A stretch of 64,000 nucleotides of DNA from Odontesthes bonariensis (taxonomy: Eukaryota > Chordata > Actinopteri > Atheriniformes > Atherinopsidae), in NCBI RefSeq assembly GCF_027942865.1, contig NC_134515.1:35143025-35207024 (forward strand), read 5' to 3'. The position numbers were made by a program, and so were the translations under genes. Shown piece by piece: positions 35,032-45,509 of this stretch (positions are counted from its first letter, which is position 1; every line of letters starts with the position of its first letter). The notes below the pieces were generated by a model. That model was not told where the DNA came from. It made no database searches and was given only the letters and a program-made list of their open reading frames with translations.

Positions 35032-35245
35032 CTCAAAATGGCGTTTGTCACACTTTTTGTGACAAGTTAAGAAACAGGAAGAAATACAATCTGTCCAGCA
35101 TTGGACAGGGAAAAAATACAAACCAAACACAGAAATAACAGTTGCACTATTCTTCACCTCAAAATGGCATTTGTTAAGAAAGAAAAAGAAATACAATTTA
35201 ACACGCTGTGGACAGGGAAAATACAAACCAAAAGATACAGAAACA
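35032..35245. repeat. Tandem duplication, period about 126 bp
   Basis: CTCAAAATGGCGTTTGT at 35032 and CTCAAAATGGCATTTGT at 35158 start two similar units, each with GAAATACAAT and GACAGGGAAAA further on. Confidence 0.75.
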
Positions 35246-35249
35246 ATGC

Positions 35250-37100
35250 ATAAGCGAAAACTTTCTTTATCAGGAATGTCACATTCAAATGGACTAGAGA
35301 CAGAACCTCTCCTCTAGAATTGCGAAACCCTCATTACTCGACTGATAACAACTCCGCAATTAGCACATTACCTAAAGAAAACTAATAATTATTACAATTC
35401 AACCATAAAGTGCCCCTGGAAGACACAAGGAAAGAAAATGTGATTACGCACGAACATCTGTGAGTGTAAAACCAGCACAACAATGTCAAGGACAGAGCAG
35501 CGCGCCTCCACACAAGCAGCGTGCCCGCGCAGCACCGAGCTCTCCCCCTGAAAGCCAAACACCTTCACTCGCCTGTTGAAAATAGAACTTTAGAAACTTA
35601 ACATAAATCACAGCAGTATTCAATAATCAATAGTAACAAGATGCACTCAACCAAAATACAGAATCTTAAAGAAATAAACACACAGCGTTTAAAAATCACA
35701 GCACTTCACTGTAACAAAACCTTATTTCAACAAACTATCAATCCGGCAATTATAACAATGAAGCAAATCTGAGTGTCTCTGCACTCAATTTTTATGTAGC
35801 TTAAGATTATATGTAAGACGTGGTGTTAACTCTATGTGTCAACCCAAAATGACTACAATACTCAAAAGTCAAGGGATGAGATGAGTTAGGTCAGAACCTT
35901 GATTTATCACACAAAATAACTTTTTCTTTTCTTCTTTTTTAGATTCACATAAAACAGCAGGATTTCACACACATTGACAGACAAACAGAGACCGGTCACA
36001 CACACTCACACCAAGTCAGTCGATCAAAGTTTTGTGTCAGTCACCGTTCATATCTTCACAGTTTTAAATGATCAATTTCTTTCATTTAGACTTTTAATTT
36101 TTCAGGAGATGTTCGTGTCGGCAATATATGGAATACAAAATGTGTTTTCTCTACAAGCCTTGTGATATGGTTTCTTGACCAATGCAACAAATGCAGACGT
36201 GTACTTATCAGCTTCGCTGTGACCTCTTAATAATAATCTCCTGTGGTCAATACATAAACGAATTTGAATTTTCTTCTCAAAATGTCTTTATACTGAGGTC
36301 TCGGATAACTCCAAAGAGTTCTAAGCAGATATATAAAATGATATAAACATATATACTTAAAATGTGCTCCTCATAGAACTGGATTTTTTCATTTCAGAGT
36401 TTTTTTGAAAGTCTTATTGATTCAACCGTCAAACTTTAATGTTCGCCAGTCAATCAATTATCAGTATTCGTTTTACTCCTTGACTAGTGAAAATGATTTT
36501 CACGTATGTTTAATGAGTCTAGTGTACCCCGTACTCCCGTCAGTATTCCTACCCCCAATGCATTGAAGGATGGCTGATAGTTGCAAGAGGTACTATTGAC
36601 GATTGCTCAACAACCTGCCCGCTTCTTTAAAGCTATTAATTAATCCAGTTTGAATTCACCCGATTCACAATTTGCTGGAGCCGGCGACTAGCCCTTCTTA
36701 ATTACCACAAAAAATACAACACAAGCCAGACCAACTGATCACAGCTGTCTGCTTTACAACTCTCACAAGCTGCTGTTCACCCAATTTTATCTTAATTCAA
36801 ACATTTGGCTCCCCTTGGCCCACAATTTCAACAATTACAATTTCAGCAGCCCTGCGCAGAGGTAACAATGGAAGTGCTTACCGAATGCAGAATCCGTACT
36901 CTCTCCTGTGTTCTTTTAAATTTGGGGAAGCCGGAAGAAGCCGTCAGCTGTGCTCCACTAACAGAGATCAACTGCGTAATGGTAGGAAAAGAATCCAACC
37001 TGCCGGCTTGTTACAGCTGATGTCGGTTGTCGGGGCACAGAGGACACGCTCCGCCGGGATCCAGATGCAAACTCTCACGAATTCGGGGTTACCATTATTA
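35250..37100 (-). other. Rest of the provirus leader
   Basis: No gene is recognised. A retroviral primer-binding site should lie just inside the LTR edge at 37100. The minus-strand sequence there is TAATAATGGTAACCCCGAAT; TGGTAACCCC is a possible but unproven site. Confidence 0.4.
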
Positions 37101-37408
37101 TGTTGTGGAGAAAATGAGTCGAATCACGCGTTGGTCAGCCGTCCATTGGGGAGTTTATTGAACAAACTGTCACAGCAAATATGCACACAGAATGTACAAA
37201 ATGTCCGACGAGCTCATCTTGTGACACCCTTTTATACCGTTTTATCATAATAAGTGTACGTGGCCCTCTCTGGAGGCGCCTAGCTTTCGCAGTTTATCAT
37301 AAACACGCTCATTCTAACTATCAACAATATTCATATGAACCAGTCAACAAGGCACAGGATGTAACTAGGCCAGAAGTCATGAGAATGTCATGACATCCTT
37401 CTCCCACA
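37101..37408 (-). repeat. 5' LTR of the endogenous retrovirus
   Basis: Same ends as the 3' LTR. The TATA box TATAAAAG at 37236-37229 would drive minus-strand transcription of the provirus. It differs from the other LTR by four base changes and one extra A. Confidence 0.95.
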
Positions 37409-37589
37409 CCAGCTGACGATTATGTTACTCTGTCTGCAGTTCAGTGTTTCCAACTGAGCTAGTCCAACACATAATACAAGATGACTAAAAAAAGGCACAA
37501 CCTCTGCACCTAACAGTGTTGAGGTGTAAATGGTAAAAAAAGAAAAAAGTTGGAACACACTCTCTGTTTCTATTTTTAAAACATGGGAA

Positions 37590-37938
37590 TCCCCACCTTG
37601 TTCTTCCACCCCACAGGTGTTGTTCAGTCCTCAATCTCAGTCTTCAGATTCTGCCTCCTCTGTGGAGGACATGCTGGCCATATAAGGGAATCCTCAAAGT
37701 ATTCCTTCCTCAGTTTGGGTCAGCAGTTCTCCACCCAGGCCATACCCAACTTGGGCCCTGCTTTCCCTTTTTGAGTTGGAAAACAGTTTGCCAGAACATC
37801 TTTATGGCTAACCGGAAGTTCTTCTGCATGGCCTTGCAGAATTTTTCCCACGCTCGAGTTTTAGCTTCCGCTATCATCAACACTGCGGCCCTGTTAGCCA
37901 CTTGGTACCTGTCAGCTTCGTCAGATGACACTTGGAAC

Positions 37939-37942
<4 letters not shown>
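37590..37942 (-). mobile_element. RTE/Rex3-like LINE fragment
   Basis: The minus strand encodes RYQVANRAAVLMIAEAKTRA, then KFCKAMQKNFRLA and FWQTVFQLKKGKQG, the linker before the reverse transcriptase of RTE-type LINEs. After a frameshift, EYFEDSLIW and TEEAESED-like text follow down to about 37620. No catalytic region is present. Confidence 0.7.

Positions 37943-37945
<3 letters not shown>

Positions 37946-37982
<37 letters not shown>
37946..37982. repeat. (GT)n microsatellite
   Basis: Uninterrupted GT repeats directly beside the RTE fragment. Confidence 0.95.
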
Positions 37983-37986
<4 letters not shown>

Positions 37987-39037
37987 ACAAAACAAACCTA
38001 GCTAGTAACTGATTCAAAAGTTCAAGCACTGTCAGTAAAAGTGTCTGTTTCTCTTTTTCAGGTGTGCTTCCATGTCCAGAACCGATTAAGCCAACATTCA
38101 GCTGTCAAAACGACTCTGTCATGCAAAAACAGAAACAGGTCATCGATTGGGCTACAATGGCAATGCCTCCTGGTACAGTCTATACACATACATGCACAGA
38201 GTACGTCCACTTTTAAGGGAAGGCTTTCTATCTGATTCTGAAACTTGGTTGCAGGGACTTGCTCCCATTTAGTGAAAGCTGAATCCAACACAGGTTAGCA
38301 GCTGTGGTCAGGGGATGTCAAGTCAGCTTATTGTCAATTTGCTTTATATGCAGGACATACAGCTAAACTGACATTTTGAACCTCACGGAACCACTGTGCA
38401 ACATGCAGAAACGGTAGAAAAATAATATAATCTGAATTTTTTTCCAAAAAAAGAGAAATGCAAAGGAAAACTTAAAAAAACTTAAAAAAAGAGAGCCCTA
38501 AACAACAATAAATAAATGATAAGTATGTAGTAATAACACAAGGCACATTACAGCGCTTATGTGTTCATTTAATTCCTGTTCTTTCTAAAATCCATAATCA
38601 TATTCTTTGTCTTGTTCATTCAAGCACAGATTATCTTTCCTTCACTATGCCAGAAAGCAATTCACCAGCTATTTGTTATCAGCATCTTGTCCATCACTAA
38701 CCCACCCTACAACTGCAGAATCATCTGAGAATCTGATCAACTTGCCCGTGATTTGCAGTTTCTGGTCCAAATGGGGAATGATGGTGTTAAAATAACTGTC
38801 TTTCAATTAGTTCCATGCATCCCTTGCTTGTTGCTAGTTAACTTGGGTCCAGGTGGGTCTTCTTCTACAGAAGAAAGAAATCATGACATTAATATTGGTG
38901 TAACCGAAAAAGATGAAGGATGAAAAACACAAGGTGTGTGATCAAAGTGCTTCCAAAGTACAAACGTTTGTATTTGTGCTGATCTGTGGAATGAAAGAAG
39001 AAAAAATGTGTAAAATGATGATTAAATAAAGAAAATA
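37983..39037. other. Non-coding, no feature recognised
   Basis: An open stretch at about 38061-38210 follows an acceptor-like TTTTTCAG, but the peptide has no family match I know. No gene is claimed. Confidence 0.35.
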
Positions 39038-39039
39038 TA

Positions 39040-41457
39040 CACTACCACTCAAAAGTTTGGGATCACTTGCAAATTCCTTTGTTTCTCAAAATGCAATTTA
39101 CAAACAATTTCATCCATTTCACAGACAATTAAAACGTTTTTTTTTTTCATAGAAGCCTATTATCAGCAACTGTCAGTCCTATGCATCAATCTCCTGGTAT
39201 GACTGCCAATTCAAGTTAATAATTTATAAGGCCATTGTGTTGCAATTGTGTCACACAGCTGAAAACTGTTAAGTACTTCTAAGTAAGCAAAAAGGCAGCA
39301 TGGTATTCTGTGGGTTAGTTTAGTATCTGAAGGATCAGCAGTTGTTTTATTTACAGGCTCAAAATGGCCAGAAAGAAAGAACTTCCTTTGGAGAGCCATC
39401 AGTCTATTATTGTGCTTAGAAAGGAAGGCTATTCAATGCAAGAAATTGTGAGGAAACTTAAAATCTCTTACCATGCTGTTAACTACTCCCTTCAGAGAGC
39501 ACCACAAACTGGCTCTAACAAGGACAGAAAAAAAAGTGAGAGTCCTCAGCTGGCAGCTGCACCAGATAGTTCCCATCAAACACTAGTGTCAGCATCAACA
39601 GTGAAGAGGTGACTTCAGGATGCTGGACTTCATGGCAACTGATAAGAAAAAGCTATATCTTATCTGGCTGGTCAGTAAAAAGAGAAGAGTGAGATGGACC
39701 AAAGTGCACAGACACTGGACACTGGAAGACTGGAAAAAGGTGTTGTGAACAGATGAGTCGAGAACTAACAGGAGAGATCATATTTCTCCAGTTTTAGCTT
39801 CTCTTCATTGGCTCCCTGTTAAATTCAGAATAGAATTTAAGATTCTTCTCCTTACATATAAAGCTCTTAATGACCGAGCTCTATCATATCTTAAAGATCT
39901 CATTGTAAGATATTTTCCTAACAGAGCACTTCATTCCCAAACTGCAGGTTTACTTGAGGTTCCCAGAGTTTCTGAAAGTAGAATGGGAGGCAGAGCCTTC
40001 AGTTATCAGGCCCCTCTATTGTGAAATAAGCTGCCAGTAAATGTCCGGGAAGCAGACACCCTTTCCACTTTTAAGACCAGGCTTAAAACTTTCCTTTTTG
40101 ATAAAGCTTATAGTTAGGGATCGTTCAGGTGATCCTGAAACATCCCATAGTTAAGCTGCTATAGGCCCAGACTGCTGGGGGACTTCATCTGTCACACCTT
40201 TCCTCACTTTACTCTCTTTTTCCCCCGTTTAATTTCTCAAATGACATTATGTACCTTTGGCATTATTGTTCTCATTAACTTGTGTTTCCCTGTCTGAACA
40301 GATGTCCTTTGAATGGTGTTACAGTGTTTTGTTGTCCCCCTCTTTCTGTCTTCTCAAACCCCAGCTGGTCGAGGCGGATGGCCACCCTTCTTGAGTCTGG
40401 TTCTGCCAGAGGTTTCTTCCTGTTAAAAAGGGAGTTTTTTCTCTCCACAGTCACCTCATGCACACTCAGGACGGGAGATTGGATCAAATAGATGTTCCGG
40501 TGCAATCTGTGGGTTTCCTGTGCTAGGAAATTGTTTTTGAATTGGCTCTGTATGTGTGAATTGGATTTATTTTAAATTGAATTACCGGTAATTGGATTTG
40601 ATTGGATTATGATTAGAATGACTTTGACTCTAATTGGCTTGAATTGGACTGTATCATTGAAGTGCCTTGAGATGACATTAGTTGTGATTTGGAGCTATAT
40701 AAATAAAACTGAATTGATGAGTCCAAGTTTGAGGTTTGTGGATCAAACAGAAGAATATTTGTGAGACGTACAACAAATAAAAGTATGCAACAGTGCTTAC
40801 TGTTGCATACTTTTATACTCCATCATATCTTATCACTCAAGCATGATGGAGACAGCGTGATGGTCGGGGGGTGCTTCGGAGGTGGTAAAAGAGATTTGTG
40901 CGGAGTGGAAGGGACCTTGAAGAAAGAAAACTATCACAAGATTTTACAATGCCATACCATACCCTGTGGACAGCACTTGATTGGGGCCAGTTTCATCCCA
41001 CAACATGACCCAAAACACATCTTCAAATTTTGTCAGCTATATTTAAAGAATAAGCAGTCAGCCAGAATCTAACTGTAATGGAGGGACCAGCACAGCCTCT
41101 GGATCTGAACTCTATTGAGCTGTTGTGGGAGCAGCTTGACTTTACAGTGTGGAGGACGACTCCATAAAGTCAATCCATCTTATATGAGGTCCTTCAGGTA
41201 GCCTAGGGTGAAATATCATCAGATTACATAAAAAAATTGACAGCTAGGATACCTTTGGACCGCCAGGCTGTAATTGCTGCAAAATGTGTTTTCAGTTTCA
41301 AGGACACATTCATAATTTCCATTAAAATCATTATTTCTAACTCTGACTATGTCTGTATGTCCTGTTCATTTGCTTTATTTTCTATTCAGACGAATCTTAA
41401 TGTGTGTTTCCATGGAAAACAAGAACATTTCCAAGTGATCCCAAACTACTGAGCAGT
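39040..41457 (+). mobile_element. Tc1-like transposon, fourth family, interrupted by L2
   Basis: The left end CACTACCACTCAAAAGTTTG follows TA at 39038-39039. The right end near 41433-41457 (AGTGATCCCAAACTACTGAG) is its degraded inverse. The N-terminal transposase part is open from ATG 39364 (MARKKELPLESHQSIIVLRK to about 39612). Later parts are full of stops, with a recognisable HGGGSVMV-like block around 40840-40890 and HNMTQNT (from a QHD-type motif) near 41000. The insertion 39760-40715 splits it. Non-functional. Confidence 0.8.
39760..40715 (+). mobile_element. L2 LINE (family B) inserted in Tc1
   Basis: The octamer GATGAGTC occurs on both sides (39752-39759 and 40716-40723), so the insertion is exactly bounded. 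The first part codes for RDHISPVLASLHWLPVKFRI-type sequence through FKTRLKTFLFDKAYS, with a stop at CCCCTCTATTG/TGA. The 3' part ends ATAAATAAAACTGAATT. Confidence 0.93.
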
Positions 41458-42350
41458 AGAGTGCACCAAAACAGATAAACGTGGAAATTTAAGACAAATA
41501 AATCATTTAACTAAATAGACATCTTCATTTATTTCTTGCATGTAAATTACTCTATATTTCTGTTTATTTTTCAAATTTTTTTCCAACCAGTCATTTTTAT
41601 TTGAATTACAACAGAGATACCATTCAAATGTTAACTCTAAAAGGCACACCAATCCTTTTTCATGTTGTAAGAATGTGCCTATTTTGGTGTCTAATGCAAT
41701 ATCAGTATTGAGGACCAAAACTTCCATAATAAAAAATTTGAAAATGAATAATCAAATATGGGTGTTTTTTTAATGTTACATTTATTTATCAATGATTTCA
41801 TAATTTATTTATTTTTTACTTATTATATCAGAAGATTGGTATTAGCCGGGGCTGTCCCACAATGATATATGCACTTGTTCAAATGATGAGCCACTTCCTA
41901 CATAAAAGGGTCAACTTCTGTGTCTGCAGCTAACATAATCATTCTGTCAGTCACAGTAACTACAATACAATACTACAAAAAATAAATAGTCATCACTGAC
42001 TGTATTATTCTGAGCTAAGTCAGCAGTTTTCCTTAGTTCACAAGCAATCTCCTGACCAGAAGCCATTATCTTGCACAAGAAAGTAGGGTGGAGCCATTTG
42101 GTTTCCTGTGCATTTATTGAGAGCTGATTGGCAGACATGTTTCTCGTAGAGGACCAATCATGATTTAGACCAAGATTAGTAACACCCACCTTATTACCAT
42201 ACACTTGAGGGAAAAAAGAAAAGTAATAATGTAGAAAAGTGGGAAAATAAATATGTGTACATTATGAAAAAGGAATTAAAATCAGATAAATAAATAAATG
42301 TGGAAATTAAAAAAAAATAAACGTAAGAATAAATATAGAGTAAGTAAGAA
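41458..42350. other. Non-coding, no feature recognised
   Basis: AT-rich with no supported gene. Confidence 0.4.
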
Positions 42351-42605
42351 ATGGTAAATGGACTGTACTTGTATAGCACTTTTCCTGTCTAGCGTTGAAA
42401 GTGCTTCTAACACTACATGCCACATTCACACACTCAAATCACACAGGGCATCTTAATCTATACCTAACTATGTGCTTCCTAGTCATTCATACACATTCAT
42501 ACACCGATGGATGCATTGGTAAGCAACGTAGGGTTCACTGTCTTGCCCAAGGACGCTTTGACATGTGTTGAACCACCAACCTTCCGATTGGTGGGCGACC
42601 CTTAA
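42351..42605 (-). mobile_element. tRNA-type SINE, 5'-truncated
   Basis: On the minus strand it has GGTTGGTGGTTCAACAC (B-box region), then AAGCGTCCTTGGGCAAGACA, and ends in AGTACAGTCCATTTACCAT. Same family as 24054-24288. The A-box end is missing, replaced by the 28S-like sequence that follows. Confidence 0.7.
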
Positions 42606-42643
<38 letters not shown>

Positions 42644-42770
42644 GAATTCTCCAAGCATTGGATTGTTCACCTACTAATAGGGAACGTGAACTGGGTTCAG
42701 ATTGTCAGGAGACGGGTTAGTTTTACCCTACTGATGATGTGCTGTTGCAATAGTAATCCTGCAAGAAGGA
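42606..42770 (+). pseudogene. 28S ribosomal RNA-derived fragment
   Basis: GATCCTTCGATGTCGGCTCT, then CCTATCATTGTGAAGCAGAA, CACTAATAGGGAACGTGA-like CTACTAATAGGGAACGTGAA, and GTTAGTTTTACCCTACTGAT followed by AGTAATCCTGC match a conserved 3' segment of eukaryotic 28S rRNA. About 165 bases are kept with a scatter of substitutions. It stands alone, so it is not a working rRNA gene. It abuts the 5' side of a SINE that runs the other way. Confidence 0.85.
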
Positions 42771-42837
42771 TTTATTCAATAAATAAATTTAATTATTTGT
42801 TTCCTCATGTATCTATCTATTTTTGATTATTCAATTC

Positions 42838-44033
42838 ATTAACACCATTCAAAGGATATCTATTGGAACAGGGAAACACGAGTTAATGACCACAATAATG
42901 TCACATATACATAAAGAGAGTAAAGTGAGGAAAGGTGTGACAGATGAGGCCCCCCAGCAGTCTGGGCCTATAGCAGCTTAACTATGGGATGTTTCAGGAT
43001 CACCTGAGCCATCCCTAACTATAAGCTTTATCAAAAAGGAAAGTTTTAAGCCTGGTCTTAAAAGTGGAAAGGGTGTCTGCTTCCCGGACATTTACTGGCA
43101 GCTTATTCCACAAGAGAGGGGCCTGATAACTGAAGGCTCTGCCTCCCATTCTACTTTTAGAAACTCTGGGAACCTCAAGTAAACCTGCAGTTTGGGAACG
43201 AAGTGCTCTGTTAGGAAAATATCTTATAATGAGATCTTTAAGATATGATGGAGCTTGGTCATTAAGAGCTTTATATGTGAGGAGAAGAATCTTAAATTCT
43301 ATTCTGAATTTAACAGGGAGCCAATGAAGAGAAGCTAAAACTGGAGAAATATGATCTCTGCTGTTAGTTCTCATCAGAACTCTGGCTGCAGCATTTTGGA
43401 TCAGCTGGAGGTTTTTCAGAGAATATGTGGGACAGCCCAATAATAAAGAATTACAGTAGTCCAATCTTGAAGTAACAAATGCATGGACTAGTTTTTCTGC
43501 ATCACTCTGAGACAAGATGTTCCTGATTTTAACAATATTACGAAGATGAAAGAAGGCAGACCTAGAAACCTGTTTTATATGCGAGTCAAATGATAAATTC
43601 TGGTCAAAAATAACTCCAAGGTTCCTCACTGTAGAACTAGAAGCCAAGGAAATACCATCTAGAGTAACTATATAGCTAGACAATTTATCCCTGAAGCGCT
43701 CAGGTCCAAAGATAACGACTTCAGTTTGTCTGAATTTAGAAGCAGACAGTTCTGAGTCATCCAGGTCTTTATGTCTTTAAGACATGCTTGTAGTCTGACC
43801 AACCTATTGGGTTCATCTGGTTTTATAGATAAGTACAAATGGGTATCATCAGCATAGCAATGGAAATTTATGCCATCCTGTCTAATAATGTTACCTAATG
43901 GAAGCATGTATAAAGTGAAAAGAATCGGTCCAAGCACAGAACCCTGAGGAACTCCATGACTTACTCTGGTGTGTGAGGAAGATTCTTCATTTACAAGAAC
44001 AAACTGAAATCTATCAGATAAATATGACTTAAA
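42838..44033 (-). mobile_element. L2 LINE (family B), longest copy
   Basis: On the minus strand, from about 44033: GWFKSYLSDRFQFVLVNEE, HGVPQGSVLGPILF, then CYADDTHLYLS (catalytic YADD intact) in a frame open to about 43690. A frame change follows, then 43683-43015 codes for the remainder to FKTRLKTFLFDKAYS. The 3' end lacks the AATTG repeat tail. The 5' end is truncated within the reverse transcriptase. Confidence 0.9.
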
Positions 44034-44449
44034 CCAGCCTAATTATTGCAGTTTTGGTCCTTAATATGTCAGACCACATAGAGTGTTATAGTATTATGGT
44101 TGGCTAACTCAGTGGATTTCAAGTAATTTGTCCCAACTTTCAAATTAGGACAATCATTTTCAATATTTTCTTCCAAATTTCCAATATACACTTAATCTTT
44201 TCCAGGCAGCGTTACAAATTGTTTGCTCTGTCTGTAAATCTAGACTTAACTAACTTAAATGTAAATCTAAACTGAACACAAAAAGATGTTATTGTAGTTG
44301 ACATTGGCACTGCCCCAGTCCTACTCCCGAGGTGTTACTCCTATAAAACTTTAGTGGACATATTATTGCCTTAATGATAGATGTTTGTGATTATCAATTT
44401 ATAGTTATCTCTGACTACTGCCTCTTGAGGTGTTAGGCCTCACTGGAGA
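44034..44449. other. Non-coding, no feature recognised
   Basis: No supported gene. Confidence 0.4.
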
Positions 44450-44980
44450 TGTTAGGACCCAAATGCAGCATACTGCCAAGCTGGCTCATTTCTCATTGTA
44501 ATTTATTGCTGACAATAGTTCTGATTGAAGTGAGCAGGAAAACAAGTCCAAACCAGATTAGCAATCCAAGCAGGCAGAAAACTCCACAGGAAACAGGCCG
44601 AAGAAGGAAAGCCAGCTGTCAAAATCACACACAAGTCCACAATATAATACTTGTAGTCAGAGGCAGAAGGCAGGTGCTTTACTGGGGGCGTAGACAGAAA
44701 GGATGTATCCGAAACAGGCACAGTTGGCAACAGGGGATCAAACCAGGGAGAGGGGCTGGAAGGTCTTATAGGCACAGCACAGACAATCTGACAAGGAGTG
44801 AATGAACTGGAGAAGCTTATATACTGGTTTGCTTGGAGAGTGGAAGATTAATGATGCACAGGTGAGCTGAGTTGGCTGAAGAGGTAAGTGTGGCTGACAG
44901 GGAAAGTGGAAAAGTACTAGGAGATGAGTAGACCTGTGAAATGACTTTGGGAATGAGCATCCCTGGTGGTGATGCTGGAC
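44450..44980. repeat. Unclassified dispersed repeat, possible LTR-type
   Basis: It starts TGTTAGGACCCAAATGCAG and contains AACTGGAGAAGCTTATATAC. The look is that of fish LTR-like repeats, but I could not find a matching end or target duplication. Confidence 0.3.
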
Positions 44981-45509
44981 ATTGTCTGTGGAGACTTAGT
45001 TTTCTGTTACTTTCAGATGAAACCTTTGTGAAGTTTACTAGATCCCAAACCATTTTTTTCTCCTGCAAAATTGGACCCCAGGAATGTTGCCCTCAATGAT
45101 ATAGGCATTATTGAAGGCATATCAAATCATATCTTATGAAAGAAAGCCAATACTTGCATCATAAGTGTTGCAACCTGGAAATATATTTTTAAGTTCTTTT
45201 AGTGTACGTTATCGGTCAGCGATGGGGTGTGAGTGTATTGATTTTTGGTGAAGGTGAACAAGCTTTGTGCAAACCTGCTCCAGCTTAAGACCGGGGAAAG
45301 AAAAATAAATGTTGTCAACAGTGAGAAGGAGTCGGATCTCTTTTTAAGAGTGCAACATAAGCAGGTGACCAATAATAGTGTAGTTAGATAAGTTACAGTC
45401 ACCTACCTTCGGATGACATTGTTAAATAATGTCATATTCTTAAAACTGAGTTTTTTATGTATTGGTCTACTTTCAACAACCCAAGTAGAAAATGTCATTT
45501 TGAATTTTA

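Larger units (their letters stand above)
27041..37408 (-). mobile_element. Endogenous retrovirus (class I / epsilon-like), 10.4 kb
   Basis: Two LTRs of 307 and 308 bp bound this minus-strand provirus. A 4-base duplication CCAG lies outside both ends (27037-27040 and 37409-37412... read as CCAG next to the LTR edges). Order on the minus strand: 5' LTR, 3.6-kb leader, gag, pol remnant (RNase H and integrase), env, polypurine tract, 3' LTR. The LTRs differ by four substitutions and one single-base indel, yet pol and env carry deletions, shifts and stops. This implies the copy was already defective when it inserted and was moved with proteins from another provirus, or that it recombined. It lies downstream of the ppdpfl-like exon, in the opposite orientation. 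Confidence 0.9.

Noticed and set aside
38061..38211. Possible last exon after TTTTTCAG
   Set aside because: The peptide matches neither PPDPF-like nor any family I know.
44450..44980. Second solo LTR
   Set aside because: It starts TGTTAGG, but no CA end with matching target duplication was found, so it is listed only as a repeat.
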